64,000 nt of DNA from Deinococcus frigens DSM 12807 (GTDB lineage: Bacteria; Deinococcota; Deinococci; Deinococcales; Deinococcaceae). Numbering within the stretch: the first letter of the stretch is position 1; each line of letters starts with the position of its first letter. Under the pieces are notes generated by a model that ran no database searches, was not told the DNA's origin, and saw only the letters and a program-made list of their open reading frames with translations. Below are positions 44,161 to 57,738 of the stretch, one piece after another. The DNA is taken from positions 1 through 64,000 of the forward strand of contig NZ_JNIW01000015.1 in assembly GCF_000701425.1 (NCBI RefSeq), read 5' to 3'. The position numbers and the translations under genes are program-made.

Positions 44161-46008
44161 TCACCTTAGCCAGTCGTCGCCCACTTCCACCACGTCGCGG
44201 CCCCCCAAATCGTCTACCTCATCGCCGCGCGTGGCCCAGGCAGGAAAGGGGTAATTGACCAGCACGGGATTGGGCACGTCCGGCTGAGACACCAGCATGG
44301 TGCCGGGTTGCAGGATGCCCGCGCGGGCGCGGAAGCTCTGGGGTAGGAAGCGGTATTCGGGGCGCTCGGCTTCCGCCAGATCCAGGCGGCCCACCACGCG
44401 GATGGCGGCGTTGGAAACGATGCGCCGCTCTACCTCACTGGCCGTTTGTTGCGCGCCGATCAGGATGATGCCCAGCGAACGCCCGCGCTCGGCAATCTCC
44501 AGCAGGATGTCCTTGATCGGGCTGCCGTCGTCGCGCGGGGCGTACTTGTTCAGCTCGTCGAGCACCACGAACACGGTGTCCTGCCGCCCGTATTTCTCCT
44601 TATGGTCAAAGACCTGGCGCAGCAGCACGCCCACCACGAACATCTGCGCCGGGCCGGACAGGTTGTGGATGTCCACCACGCTCAGTTGCGCGCCGCTGAG
44701 GAGATTGGGGCGGTAACGGGCGGCCTCCGCTTCCGTCAGGTCGCCGCGAATCAGGGGCGTCAGGTGCTTTTGCACGCCGCGCAGCCGCCGGGTAAAGGCG
44801 CGCAGCGTACCGGGGGCCTGCTTGAGGACCCATTTGGGATCGCCCTCGCCGTCGCGGTCTTCGAGGAGCTTGAACTCTACATATGAGATCAGTTGATCGA
44901 AGGTGCGTAGATTGACGCCGCCCAGATCGCCAAATTCCAGATCCTCCGGCGGCGACTCGCTGAGGTCCACCTGCCAGTCTTCCACCATCAGGCCGGTTCC
45001 CTTGCTCTGCTGCGCCCCAGCCAGTCGGAACAGCTTTTCCTCGATGTTGCCAATCACAAAACCCAGATTCAGGCTGCTGCCCGCGTCTGAGAAGACGTAT
45101 TGCAGCAGGCGGCCCGCACAGAACTCGCGCAGGGTGAAGATAAACGGGGTGATGCCCTCCGAGCGCTGATCGGTGTGGGGGACAATCGCGCTGCCAGGCG
45201 CTCCGGGGCGGGGCGGGGCCAGAAATTGCGTGTCGCGGAAGGGAGTCATTGGCAGGCCCAGCAGGGCGTAGCGGTCCCCGGCGAAGCCCTTGCTTACGCC
45301 TGCCTCGGATTCCTTGTCGGCGACTTTGCGGTTGGGTTTGTCTAAAAACAGCAGGTCCTCGCCCTTGACGTTGAAGATGATGGCCCGCCCGCCGGAGCTG
45401 CCCGCCATGCGCCCGCCGCTTTCCTGCGCCACGCGGTCCATCACGCCGCTGCGGAAAATGCTGTGCAGCAGAAAGAGGGCATACGAGGTCTTCGTCGCCA
45501 CCCCCGAAATGCCGGAGATGTTGATGTGGCCGCCGCTCTCGCCGTTGACGAAGCGGAAGTTGAGGGGCAGGGGCTGGCCGTCTGCCAGCAGGCCGCCGGG
45601 GAAGCTGGCCTGCCCCATCTTGTCGGCGCTGAGGGCCATGTTCAGATCGTCGCCGCGCGCGTGCCGCACGGTATCGCCCGGCTGCGGCGGAATGAAATTC
45701 TCGGGGTCCACCCGCGTGACCAGCACCCGCGCCGCGTAGCTGACGCTGGCGGGCAGGATTCCGGCCACCACGTCCTCCACGTCGGACTCGAAGGTCACGC
45801 CCTCGTGCCGCTTGCGAACGTTGTCCACCAGGCCATAAAAACGCACCGGGCGGCCATCGGGCCTCAGGGTCTCCACCACCACCAGATCGTCGAGTTGCAC
45901 GCTCGCGCCAGCGCTGACGGCGAACCAGAAGACGGTGGGCATCACGTCCTCGGTTCCCAGCACCATGCCGATGCGGGCGGCTGAGGTTCCAGCAGGGGTT
46001 CCGGTCAT
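44161..46008 (-). CDS. herA: HerA-like DNA translocase ATPase
   Basis: This 615-residue HerA/FtsK-family ATPase works with the NurA nuclease in DNA end resection. The N-terminal HAS-barrel region (~1-140) is followed by a P-loop region [20 protein letters not shown], where the usual GKT/S is replaced by ATKTS, then Walker [14 protein letters not shown] (~440) and an arginine-finger region [17 protein letters not shown] at 46008 overlaps the nurA stop (ATGA); a longer in-frame opening to 46299 lies across nurA and is rejected. D. radiodurans has the same pair. Confidence 0.92.
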   Translation of the reverse strand: MTGTPAGTSAARIGMVLGTEDVMPTVFWFAVSAGASVQLDDLVVVETLRPDGRPVRFYGLVDNVRKRHEGVTFESDVEDVVAGILPASVSYAARVLVTRVDPENFIPPQPGDTVRHARGDDLNMALSADKMGQASFPGGLLADGQPLPLNFRFVNGESGGHINISGISGVATKTSYALFLLHSIFRSGVMDRVAQESGGRMAGSSGGRAIIFNVKGEDLLFLDKPNRKVADKESEAGVSKGFAGDRYALLGLPMTPFRDTQFLAPPRPGAPGSAIVPHTDQRSEGITPFIFTLREFCAGRLLQYVFSDAGSSLNLGFVIGNIEEKLFRLAGAQQSKGTGLMVEDWQVDLSESPPEDLEFGDLGGVNLRTFDQLISYVEFKLLEDRDGEGDPKWVLKQAPGTLRAFTRRLRGVQKHLTPLIRGDLTEAEAARYRPNLLSGAQLSVVDIHNLSGPAQMFVVGVLLRQVFDHKEKYGRQDTVFVVLDELNKYAPRDDGSPIKDILLEIAERGRSLGIILIGAQQTASEVERRIVSNAAIRVVGRLDLAEAERPEYRFLPQSFRARAGILQPGTMLVSQPDVPNPVLVNYPFPAWATRGDEVDDLGGRDVVEVGDDWLR

Positions 46009-47066
46009 GCCACGGCCCCCTGGCCCAGCTCGCGCGCCAGATGCGAGCGGATGCGGCGCGTGACCAGTTCGGCGCTGCCCATCGCGCGGCCCATCGCCTG
46101 TTCCAGCGCGGCGGTGGGAATCAGGTTCTGCGGCGCGCGGGCGTCCTTGTGCGGCGCGCTCGCCAGCTTGCACAGCAGCCGCCCCGACAGGTTGGCGATA
46201 TCCAGCACGCCGCGCGGCACAAAGTCGCTGTCCTCCGGCGCGTGCATTTCCAGGCGCACCACCCCCGCCAGCGGGTGCTGATAGAACGGCGGATCGCACA
46301 GCCGCACGTACCAGGTGAAGCGCTGCTCACGGCCCTCGGAGCCTTGCGCGTCGCCCTGATCGCCCACCCGGAAGCGCAGGACGGGCGTGCGCTCGCCGGG
46401 TTTCAGGGTTCCCAGCAGGCCAATGCGGTCCGCGCCCAGGTAATCGGTGTGCAATGTCTTGACATAGCCCAGCACCGCGCGGCCCGCGCCGCCGATGCGT
46501 ACCGGGCCGTCCTGCAAGACCAGCGTATCGGGCAGAGCGTTGGGATCATGCTCGTCCAGCGGCAGGGCGGAGGCCAGCTTGTGGCTCAATGCCGCCTCGG
46601 CGTCCAGCATCAGGCGCTGCACCTTGCTTTTTGCGCCCTCCAACCCGCTACCGCTAAAGACATGCGGCGTGTATTCCAGCCGTCCGGTGTGCGGATTGCG
46701 CGGGCTGAGGCGGGTGACCTGCACCGCCGCGCCGCCCTCGTCGCTATAGGCCAGCACGCGCTGGGCCGCCACTTCCAGCAGTGCGGCCTGCCGCGAGCCG
46801 TGCGGGCAGAGGTCCACCGCGCCCGCCACAAAGGCCCCGAAACCCGCCAGGCTCAGGCCGCCCGCCTCGTCGTCCAGCAGCAGGCGGGCCTCCATGCGCG
46901 GTTTGCCGTCCACCACCAGGATTTTCGAGAGTCGCGCTGGAATGTCGCGCGGCGCGGTGGCGGCCCAGTATTCCGTTTCCGCGTTGAAGACCAGCCCGGC
47001 GAAGGGCTTCAGGGTCAGTTGGCCGTCCTGGGTATCCACCGGCCAGGGGTCGAGACGAATCCGCAT
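46005..47066 (-). CDS. nurA: NurA-like nuclease
   Basis: NurA (353 aa) is a metal-dependent 5'-3' nuclease stimulated by HerA. The catalytic start [19 protein letters not shown] gives the first Asp of the RNase H-like fold; further Asp residues lie in the C-terminal half ([20 protein letters not shown], near 270-300). The ATG at 47066 is chosen because TAGAAT lies 7 nt upstream; an alternative start three codons earlier would sit inside that spacing. It is first in the nurA-herA operon. Confidence 0.88.
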   Translation of the reverse strand: MRIRLDPWPVDTQDGQLTLKPFAGLVFNAETEYWAATAPRDIPARLSKILVVDGKPRMEARLLLDDEAGGLSLAGFGAFVAGAVDLCPHGSRQAALLEVAAQRVLAYSDEGGAAVQVTRLSPRNPHTGRLEYTPHVFSGSGLEGAKSKVQRLMLDAEAALSHKLASALPLDEHDPNALPDTLVLQDGPVRIGGAGRAVLGYVKTLHTDYLGADRIGLLGTLKPGERTPVLRFRVGDQGDAQGSEGREQRFTWYVRLCDPPFYQHPLAGVVRLEMHAPEDSDFVPRGVLDIANLSGRLLCKLASAPHKDARAPQNLIPTAALEQAMGRAMGSAELVTRRIRSHLARELGQGAVA

Positions 47067-47073
47067 GGGGGGC

Positions 47074-47079
47074 ATTCTA
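47074..47079 (-). promoter_or_regulatory. -10 box of a likely leaderless nurA-herA promoter
   Basis: TAGAAT on the minus strand, then 7 nt and the ATG at 47066. Near-consensus -10 without a Shine-Dalgarno sequence. Confidence 0.5.
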
Positions 47080-47117
47080 GAGCGGGAAGTGAAACCCCTC
47101 CGTCCGCGTCGCGGCCA

Positions 47118-47145
47118 GCTCCCCCCAAAAGGGAGCCGGGGAGCA
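47118..47145 (-). repeat. hairpin-forming GC-rich element downstream of the osmoprotectant operon
   Basis: gctccccccaaaagggagc forms a GCTCCC/GGGAGC stem with a further ggggagc after it. It is 20-48 bp beyond the permease stop; no clear T-run follows on the minus strand, so termination is uncertain. Confidence 0.4.
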
Positions 47146-47165
47146 TTAAAAACTCGCCTCTCAGC

Positions 47166-47912
47166 TTACCGCCCGCCCGGCGCAACCAGCTCCAGCAGAG
47201 CGTCCAGGCTCAGCGCCAGCAGTCCAGCCAGCACCGCGCCGATCAGCACCAACCCGGTGTTTTGCTGCGACAGCCCGTTGATGATCAGGCTGCCCAGGCC
47301 GCCCGCGCCCAGCGCCGCGCCAATCGTTGCCGTGCCGACGTTGTAGACCGTGCTGGTGCGGATTCCGGCCATCAGCACCGGGAGGCTGAGAGGCAGCTCC
47401 ACCCGCATCAGCCGTTGCCGGGAGGTCATGCCCACGCCACGCGCCGCGTCCAGCACGCCCTTGTCCACGGCCAGCAAGCCCGCGATGCCGTTGGACACCA
47501 CCGGAACCAGCCCGTACAGCACCAGCCCCAGCACGGTGGGCGGCAGCCCCAGCCCCAGCGTCGGCACGGCCAGGGCCAGGATGGCAATGGTGGGAACCGT
47601 CTGGCCCAGCCCGGTAATCGTCTCGGTCAGGCGCATTAGAGCGGCGCGGCCCGGGCGGGTCACGAACACTGCCAGCGGCACGCCGATCAGCAGCACGATC
47701 AGCTCCGCGCCCAGCACCAGTTGCAGGTGAATCAGGGTGAGTTGCCACAGGGGCCGCCCCCCGGTGTCGGGGGCAATCCCCGCCGACAGCGGCGCGAACA
47801 GGTTGGACAGTACCCCCGGAATCAGGCAGATCAGCAGCAGCGCGGGCCACAGCAGCGCCAGCAGGCGCGCGGAGGCGGGGCGGCGCGTTCCGGCGGCGCG
47901 GGCAACGGTCAT
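47166..47912 (-). CDS. osmoprotectant ABC transporter permease (OpuB/ProW type)
   Basis: A 248-residue inner-membrane permease with about six hydrophobic segments. The ABC-permease EAA-type region DAARGVGMTSRQRLMRVELP (~146-165) contacts the ATPase, and ATIGAALGAGGLGSLIINGL is characteristic of betaine/choline (OpuB, OpuC) permeases. It is the last gene of the four-gene operon, 10 bp after the ATPase gene. Confidence 0.9.
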   Translation of the reverse strand: MTVARAAGTRRPASARLLALLWPALLLICLIPGVLSNLFAPLSAGIAPDTGGRPLWQLTLIHLQLVLGAELIVLLIGVPLAVFVTRPGRAALMRLTETITGLGQTVPTIAILALAVPTLGLGLPPTVLGLVLYGLVPVVSNGIAGLLAVDKGVLDAARGVGMTSRQRLMRVELPLSLPVLMAGIRTSTVYNVGTATIGAALGAGGLGSLIINGLSQQNTGLVLIGAVLAGLLALSLDALLELVAPGGR

Positions 47913-47922
47913 CCGGCCACCC

Positions 47923-48867
<945 letters not shown>

Positions 48868-48931
48868 GGTTGCTCCGAGGAGATGGAAAATTGGGTCACT
48901 GGTACGCCTGTGGGATTGTCCGTGGATGACC

Positions 48932-50113
48932 TCACGCCCGCCCCCACTGGCGGGTCAGCAGCACTTCCAGGCCGCGCAGCAGGGCGTCCACGCCAATCGC
49001 CAGCAGCGCGGCGGGAATCGCGCCCAGCAGGATCAGGTCACTGGCCGCCGTTTGCAGTCCGCTGAAGATGAAATATCCCAGGCCGCCCGCGCCGATCAGT
49101 TGCGCGATGCTGGCGACGCCCACCAGCAGCACCGCCGCCTGCCGGATGCCGGACAGCCACACGGGGAGCGCCAGCGGCAACTGCACCCGCCAGAAGCGCT
49201 GGTTGTCGGTCATGCCCATGCCGCGTGCGGCGTCCAGCGCGCCGGGCGACACGCCGCGCAGGGCCACCAGGCCGTTTCGCAGCACCGGCAGCAGCGCGTA
49301 CAGCGTCAGCGCAGTCAGCGCTGGGGCCGTGCCGATGCCGCTGACGCCCAGTTGTCGCAGGAATGGCAGCGCGTTCGCCAGCGCCCCCAACGGCGCGATC
49401 AGCAGGCCCAGCAGCGCCAGACTGGGAATGGTCTGAATGCCATTGGCAAAGCCCAGCACCGCCTCCGCCGCGCGGGGCCGCCGCGACACCCACACCGCCA
49501 GCGGCGCGCCGATCAGCACCGCCAGGCCCAGCCCGGTCAGCACCAGTTTCAGGTGTTGCCCCACTTCCTGGAGAAAGCGGGCCTGCTGGGCGTCCAGCTC
49601 GCGCAGCACGGACCACGCGGCCAGTTGCCCGGTCAGGGCCAGCACAATCAGCACGGGCAGCCACAGCCACGCCAGCCAGGACCAGAACCGCTCCGGCAGC
49701 CCGATCTGGCCCGCACCATAAACCGCGATGCCCGCGCCCAGCAGCCACACCCACAGCCCGCTGCTGGCGCTGGCCCGCGCAATCTCGGGTTGATCCAGCA
49801 TGGCGGCGGTCATCCGTGCCCCCAGCAGGTAGAAGCCCAGCGCCAGGGCCGTGCCGCCCAGCAACGGCATGATGCGTGGCAGCACCCGGGCCGAGAGGGG
49901 AACGGCCAGCGCCAGCACTGCCCCCAGCACCATCCAGGCGACAGGCAGATTCTGGTACACGCCCGCCGCCAGACGGTTGGGCCGCAGCAGCGCCCACGGC
50001 AGGAAGCAGGCCACCAGCATCAGCATGCCGCCCAGCCAGAAGATCAGTTGCACGTCCGGCTGGGCGGCGAGGCGGCGAGGCTTGACCTCTGGACTCAGGG
50101 TGGATGGGGTCAT
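48932..50113 (-). CDS. osmoprotectant ABC transporter permease with extra N-terminal membrane domain
   Basis: A 393-residue permease. The C-terminal ~210 residues are the usual OpuB-type permease, with DAARGMGMTDNQRFWRVQLP as the ATPase contact and LIGAGGLGYFIFSGLQ near the end. The N-terminal ~180 residues add about five hydrophobic segments (LIFWLGGMLMLVACFLPWAL, VAWMVLGAVLALAVPLS and others), not usual for OpuBB. Start is uncertain: ATG 50113 is used; in-frame starts exist at 50146 and 50176, none with a good ribosome-binding site. Confidence 0.85.
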   Translation of the reverse strand: MTPSTLSPEVKPRRLAAQPDVQLIFWLGGMLMLVACFLPWALLRPNRLAAGVYQNLPVAWMVLGAVLALAVPLSARVLPRIMPLLGGTALALGFYLLGARMTAAMLDQPEIARASASSGLWVWLLGAGIAVYGAGQIGLPERFWSWLAWLWLPVLIVLALTGQLAAWSVLRELDAQQARFLQEVGQHLKLVLTGLGLAVLIGAPLAVWVSRRPRAAEAVLGFANGIQTIPSLALLGLLIAPLGALANALPFLRQLGVSGIGTAPALTALTLYALLPVLRNGLVALRGVSPGALDAARGMGMTDNQRFWRVQLPLALPVWLSGIRQAAVLLVGVASIAQLIGAGGLGYFIFSGLQTAASDLILLGAIPAALLAIGVDALLRGLEVLLTRQWGRA

Positions 50114-50251
50114 GCGTTGGGAACAGTCAAGAGGAATCTCCTCCATGCGAGAGAGTTGGGAAAACGTCCCTATCATTGAGGAGGTCAGCTCACTTCACCG
50201 TCCGATCCGCTTTACTTTTTGTTGAAAGATGAAGGATGCAGGAGAGAAGAA

Positions 50252-50291
50252 GGGCGGTGGAGCGCCATCTATTCCGGCCACTCCACCGCCC
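50252..50291 (-). repeat. 11-bp perfect inverted repeat between binding-protein and permease genes
   Basis: gggcggtggag (50252-50262) and ctccaccgccc (50281-50291) can form a strong stem with an 18-nt loop in the mRNA, 16 nt after the binding-protein stop. No T-run follows. Such stems commonly protect the binding-protein mRNA and lower expression of the downstream permease. Confidence 0.7.
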
Positions 50292-50307
50292 GCTCCAGGA
50301 AATCCGG

Positions 50308-51228
50308 TTACTTGATCAGGCCCTTGGACTTCAGGTATTCCTGCGCCACAGCCTGTGGGGTCCGGCCCTCAAGGGCCACCTTGGCATTCAGCCCTTGCAG
50401 GGTGCTGGCGTTCAGGCTGGCAAAGACCTTGTTCAGGGCCGACTCTACCTGCGGGTTTTCCTTGAGGGTGCTGGTGCGGATGATCGGCGCGGGCTGATAC
50501 ACGAACTGCGCGCCCTTGGGGTCGGTCAGGGCCACCATGCTCAGGGCCGCCAGTGTGCCGTCGGTGCCGTAGGCCATCGCCGCGTTGACGCCGTTGGTGC
50601 CGTTGCTGGCTGCCTGTTGCGTCTGCGGGGGCGTCGCGCCCGCCAGCACCAGCTTCTGATCGGGTTTGAGTTTGAAGCCGTAGGCGGCCTCGAAAGCCGG
50701 GAAGGTATCGGGGCGGTTAAAGTACTCGGGGCTGCCCGCGATCTTAAATTTGCCGCCGCCATTGACGTATTTCGCCAGGTCCGCCACGCTCCTCAGCTTC
50801 TCCGCCGTCGCCAGCTTCTGCGGCACCGAGATAACCCAGGTGTTGTTCACGTTGGCGGGCTTGAGCCAGGTGACGCCGTTCTTACTGTCCAGTTGCCGCG
50901 CCAGCCCGTAGATGGTGCCGGGGTTGCCCGCCTGCTTGGCCGAGATCTTGGACGCCGGGAACAGGTAGACCGCGTTGCCGGTGTATTCGGGATACACGTC
51001 GATTTCCCCGGCCAGGATGGCCTTGCGGTTCACGCCAGTGTCGCCCAGGTTGGTCCTGTCGGTGGTCTCCAGGCCCGCGTTCTTGAGGGTCAGCAGGATC
51101 ATCTGGCCCAGAATCTGTGCTTCGGGATCGAGCTTGCTGCCCACGATGATGGGCTTGGCAGACGCGCCAGCCAGCAGCGACGCGGCCAGCAGGGCGAGGG
51201 TGGAACGGGTCAGGGGTGATACTTTCAT
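50308..51228 (-). CDS. osmoprotectant ABC transporter substrate-binding protein (OpuBC/OsmX type)
   Basis: The 306-residue exported protein has a signal peptide (STLALLAASLLAGASAKPII) and the OpuAC-type domain: IIVGSKLDPEAQILGQMILL at the start, DVYPEYTGNAVYLFP (~75) and the second lobe with GTDGTLAALSMVALTDPKG. Ligand would be glycine betaine, choline or a related quaternary amine. GGAGG is 6 nt before the ATG at 51228, which fixes the start. It is first in the operon and followed by an mRNA stem-loop. Confidence 0.92.
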   Translation of the reverse strand: MKVSPLTRSTLALLAASLLAGASAKPIIVGSKLDPEAQILGQMILLTLKNAGLETTDRTNLGDTGVNRKAILAGEIDVYPEYTGNAVYLFPASKISAKQAGNPGTIYGLARQLDSKNGVTWLKPANVNNTWVISVPQKLATAEKLRSVADLAKYVNGGGKFKIAGSPEYFNRPDTFPAFEAAYGFKLKPDQKLVLAGATPPQTQQAASNGTNGVNAAMAYGTDGTLAALSMVALTDPKGAQFVYQPAPIIRTSTLKENPQVESALNKVFASLNASTLQGLNAKVALEGRTPQAVAQEYLKSKGLIK

Positions 51229-51248
51229 GGAAAACCTCCGTAAAACAT

Positions 51249-51273
51249 TCAATGATGGTAGGAACGTCATTGA
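51249..51273. promoter_or_regulatory. inverted repeat in the osmoprotectant operon leader
   Basis: TCAATGA (51249-51255) and TCATTGA (51267-51273) are exact inverted copies 11 bp apart, 21-45 bp before the start. It could be an operator or a leader hairpin. No clear -10/-35 is assigned. Confidence 0.35.
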
Positions 51274-51464
51274 GCTTAAGTCCAGCGTTCAGGTGCAAAA
51301 GAAAGGCTAATGCTAGACAGAGGTGTGACTTTGTGCCTCTACCTCTCATTTATCTCAGATAAAGGCTTGAGAGCTGACCGACGGTTGCTTCTTCCTGAAC
51401 GTGGCCTTAAGACAGGCGCAGAGGCCACCGCCCACATCGGAGTGGTGACCTGAAAAACACATTC

Positions 51465-52652
51465 TCAGCGCGCCGTATAGATACGCGTCTGCGGCGCATA
51501 GGCCGCCCAGGCAAACCAGAAGTGGTTGGCGTGGACGACGGGTTTCAGGGTCTGGCCCTTCAAGGCTCCTGCCGTGGCCTGCCCGGTCAGGGTCCAGGTG
51601 CTGCCCGTCTCGCGGTCACGGAAGCTGCCGTCCACGCGCCCGAAGGTCAGGGTGCGCCCGCCCACGCGGCGGTCAAAGACCACGCCCGCGCCCACATCGC
51701 GCCCGTCGCGCAGGGCGGCGCTGCCCAGGGCGCTGGTGGTGCCACTCGCCCAAAATACGGTCAGCGGCACGTCGCCCACCCGGTCATTCACCACGCCCAG
51801 TTTGGACAGCAACGTGAAGGGATAGGCGGCCCGCGCGTCCCCCGCCGTCACGGTGACCACCCGCTCCTTGGGCGGCAGGCGTCCGTCCACCGGGCCGTCG
51901 TACAGGAAGGGCGGCTCGGCAGCGTTGTCGTAGCCCACGTAGGGATTGCGTCCGTAGGGGCGGTCGTAGCCCGTTTCTTTGGACAGCACCAGCGCACGCG
52001 GCGCGGCCCACGCGGCTTCCTCGAATGGCACGATCAGGCTGGGATACACCCTCAGCTCCGCGCCCTCCAGCGGCCCCACCAGCCCGCGCCCGATGGCCTG
52101 ATACCACAGCGAATGCGTGACCGAATCGAACATCACCAGATCGCTCTTGTACAGCAGCCCCGACACGCCAAAGGTGACCAGCACCGATGAGGCGTTGGCC
52201 TGCGGGGTGCCCTTGAGCCGTGTGCGCTGCTCCGGGCCGATGGGGATACGCCGGTCCGCCACCAGGGCGGTATTGCACAGCGGGCAGAAGGTCACGGCCA
52301 GCGGCACGTTGCCCAGCGTCACGTTGGCGATCTCGTGCCACAGCAGCACCTGCATGGGAAAAATGCCACTCCTGCCGCCCACCGTCACCAGAATGACCGG
52401 CTCACGCGGGGTCAGCCAGCCCGCCGCCTCTTTCACACTCTCAAATTTCACGGCGCTGGTGTCGGGCAGGGGGCCGCTGTCGCCCGCGAAGCCCAGCGGC
52501 GGAATGCCGTTGGGGGGCGGCCCACCGGAACGCAAGTCGCTCAGGGCGATGTTCTTGAACTGTGTCTGAACTTTCAGCGCGTCCAGTTGTGCCGATTGCG
52601 CGGCGACCACCCCGACGGAAAGGGCGGCCAGGGTGAGGAGTGTTCTGATCAT
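51465..52652 (-). CDS. DUF3179 exported protein
   Basis: The 395-residue protein has a signal peptide (LLTLAALSVGVVAAQSAQ) and one DUF3179 domain: DREPVI-like TPREPVILVTVGGRSGIFP, LLWHEIANVTLGNVPLAVTF followed by CPLCNTA (two cysteines, possible redox or metal pair), VTFGVSGLLYKSDLVMFD and HSLWYQAIGR. The family is widespread in bacteria and archaea and has no established function. GGAGG precedes the ATG. Confidence 0.88.
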   Translation of the reverse strand: MIRTLLTLAALSVGVVAAQSAQLDALKVQTQFKNIALSDLRSGGPPPNGIPPLGFAGDSGPLPDTSAVKFESVKEAAGWLTPREPVILVTVGGRSGIFPMQVLLWHEIANVTLGNVPLAVTFCPLCNTALVADRRIPIGPEQRTRLKGTPQANASSVLVTFGVSGLLYKSDLVMFDSVTHSLWYQAIGRGLVGPLEGAELRVYPSLIVPFEEAAWAAPRALVLSKETGYDRPYGRNPYVGYDNAAEPPFLYDGPVDGRLPPKERVVTVTAGDARAAYPFTLLSKLGVVNDRVGDVPLTVFWASGTTSALGSAALRDGRDVGAGVVFDRRVGGRTLTFGRVDGSFRDRETGSTWTLTGQATAGALKGQTLKPVVHANHFWFAWAAYAPQTRIYTAR

Positions 52653-52688
52653 GTGGAACCTCCTGAAACAGAGTGGGAACGGGGCAGC

Positions 52689-53144
52689 TCAGAACTCGCG
52701 TGTTCTGGCATCTGCCTGGAAATACGGTGCGGGAACCCAGCCTTCAAGCGTTTTACCGTCCATCACAGCGCGCACCAGCAGGTAATCCAGTTGCGGACCA
52801 GCCACCAGCAACAGGGCGCGCACCCGCGTTCCGGCCTGGATTTGTGCCAGAACCCTCGCGCGGGCGTGCGAGTCGTACAGACGCACCTGCGGTTCGGTCA
52901 GCGTGCCCTGGTACACGCCCGTCAATGTTCCGGTGTAGGCGTTGCCCAGCAGCGTGGGCAGCCCACACTGGCTGGCATCGGCATTGTCAGGAAAGGGCAG
53001 GTCGGGCCGGGGGTCCTGGCCCTGCTGCGCCGCGAAGAACTGCCGGGGCGGGTTCATCTGCCGCGCCGCGCCACCCAGGCCCAGAACCAGCAGGCCCGCA
53101 ACCAGCAGACCCGGAACCGTGAGCAGGCGCGAGCCATGGGGCAT
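52689..53144 (-). CDS. exported SH3-like protein
   Basis: A 151-residue protein with an N-terminal membrane or signal segment (LLTVPGLLVAGLLVLGLGGA, ~7-26). The C-terminal half (AGTRVRALLLVAGPQLDYLL, GWVPAPYF) resembles a bacterial SH3b domain. GGGAGGAAGG precedes the ATG at 53144; a longer in-frame opening to 53261 is rejected. It is 36 bp upstream of the DUF3179 gene on the same strand, so the two may be an exported pair. Confidence 0.68.
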   Translation of the reverse strand: MPHGSRLLTVPGLLVAGLLVLGLGGAARQMNPPRQFFAAQQGQDPRPDLPFPDNADASQCGLPTLLGNAYTGTLTGVYQGTLTEPQVRLYDSHARARVLAQIQAGTRVRALLLVAGPQLDYLLVRAVMDGKTLEGWVPAPYFQADARTREF

Positions 53145-53451
53145 CTGACCTTCCTCCCTGGCGGCCTCCCACAGAGGAGGAATGGAAGGCGGCTGCCCCC
53201 CAGGATGACAGGTCTTGAAAAGTAGGGCAGTGTCGCTAGCCCATTCCAGCTCAGCAATCAAGCGGTTCTCCGAACTACGTCACCGGAAAAACAGACTTAT
53301 GGTGACTCCATTCTCCGTCCTGCCGGGCAAAATTCACTTGCTATCGTCGCGCACAGACGCCCATGAGGACGCTGCTCCTCTCCTGCGGAGCTGTGCCAGT
53401 CCTGCTCGGTCATCAGGACGGTCTCTTTACGACAAAGGCTCTGGAACATCT
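53145..53451. other. intergenic region with promoter and dispersed-repeat fragment
   Basis: About 307 bp between same-strand genes. It should hold the promoter of the SH3-like gene. A 25-nt element at 53378-53402 recurs at 63457-63481. ttatggtgactccattc at 53297-53313 is half of a radiation/desiccation-response-like motif. No gene is supported. Confidence 0.5.
53378..53402. repeat. dispersed repeat copy A
   Basis: ctctcctgcggagctgtgcc followed by agtcc is found again at 63457-63481 with a single mismatch. The core ctcc-tgc-ggag is a small hairpin. Both copies lie in intergenic DNA. Confidence 0.65.
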
Positions 53452-54033
53452 TCAATTGCGCTGGGCGTCGCTCCGCATTTGCCCGCGCTCCCAGACGAAC
53501 TCCAGGATGCTCTCCAGTTCAGGTTGATAGCCGTCCCCCGTGTCCACGATCAGCGTGGGAAGGCCCAGTTGAACGGGCTGCGCAAAGTGCGCCCAGCGGG
53601 CCGGGTTTTCCTCCATCTGCCGCAGGTTTTCGGAGTCTGTGTAAGCGGGGTGAAGGCGACGCCCTGTTCCCGCCCGCGCCCGGAATCGCTCGTGGCTAAC
53701 GGCTTCCGGGACCGTGCAATGGATGACCACCGCATCGGCTTTCGGCAGCAGCGCCCCGATTTCAGCCACGCCGCGCTCACTGTGGACGCTCCCCTCCGCC
53801 ACCACGCTCAGGCCCGCGCTTAGTAGGGCGTCAATCGCGGCGTAATACGCGGCCCAGTGCGCCCTGGGAACCTGGGGCAACAAGTCCGGCTGGTGCTGCC
53901 AGAGGTTCCAGAGCCGCACCTGAAAGTCGTCACGGGACAGCGAAACGAATCCCAATCTTGCGCGCAGGGCGGCGGCCAGCGTGGTCTTGCCGCTGCCCGG
54001 CACGCCTGTTACCAGCACCAGCAGCGGTTTCAC
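53452..54033 (-). CDS. P-loop kinase-like ATPase
   Basis: A 193-residue AAA_33/zeta-toxin-like kinase: Walker A LVTGVPGSGKTTLAAAL (~7-23), SLSRDDFQVRLW, and a lid-like region RARAGTGRRLHPAYTDSENL. Such proteins phosphorylate small molecules (nucleosides, sugars, drugs) or tRNA. The GTG start is 2 bp after the pullulanase stop, so it is translationally linked to that gene, but no role in glucan use is evident. Confidence 0.8.
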   Translation of the reverse strand: MKPLLVLVTGVPGSGKTTLAAALRARLGFVSLSRDDFQVRLWNLWQHQPDLLPQVPRAHWAAYYAAIDALLSAGLSVVAEGSVHSERGVAEIGALLPKADAVVIHCTVPEAVSHERFRARAGTGRRLHPAYTDSENLRQMEENPARWAHFAQPVQLGLPTLIVDTGDGYQPELESILEFVWERGQMRSDAQRN

Positions 54034-54035
54034 AG

Positions 54036-57395
<3,360 letters not shown>

Positions 57396-57469
57396 GTGTG
57401 GGGATAGTGTAAACGCTGCGGCTGAAGCCGTCTTGGCCTCTTGCACACCCTCTTCCCGGCAGGGCTGAT

Positions 57470-57475
57470 TACTGT
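57470..57475 (+). promoter_or_regulatory. -10 box of a likely leaderless promoter for the 63-aa gene
   Basis: TACTGT, then CAAGCC (6 nt), then the ATG at 57482; no Shine-Dalgarno. Confidence 0.45.
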
Positions 57476-57481
57476 CAAGCC

Positions 57482-57673
57482 ATGACCGGAAAAACCAGCG
57501 ACGAGCATTTTGATGAACTGCCAGAACACCACAGCGACGCCGAGAGCCTGCGCAAGATCCCGGAGCGCTACCAGAAAAATCCGGGCGTGATGCAGGACAG
57601 CCCCGGCAACCCCGACATCGGGACCGAGGAGCCGGAGGACACCACGACATTGCCTGGACGGGTTTCGATTTAA
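57482..57673 (+). CDS. hypothetical small acidic protein, 63 aa
   Basis: I do not recognise this product. It is hydrophilic and acidic (DEHFDELPEHHSDAESLRKI, NPDIGTEEPEDTTTLPG) with no membrane segment, much like a small stress-type protein. The TACTGT box 6 nt before the ATG, the same arrangement as other leaderless genes in this window, supports the start and expression. It is divergent from the pullulanase and convergent with galK. Confidence 0.6.
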   Translation: MTGKTSDEHFDELPEHHSDAESLRKIPERYQKNPGVMQDSPGNPDIGTEEPEDTTTLPGRVSI

Positions 57674-57738
57674 CGCGGCTTGAACCACAGAGGGGAGGCG
57701 TTCCGTCTGGAAGCCTCCCCGTTCGGGTGTCCACCGGA

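Noticed and set aside
46009..46299. 97-residue N-terminal extension of HerA
   Set aside because: It is the shadow of nurA in another frame; ATG 46008 overlaps the nurA stop as ATGA.
53297..53313. Radiation/desiccation response motif (ttatg-n7-cattc)
   Set aside because: Only the left arm matches TTATG-N7-CATAA and it is about 150 bp from the nearest start.
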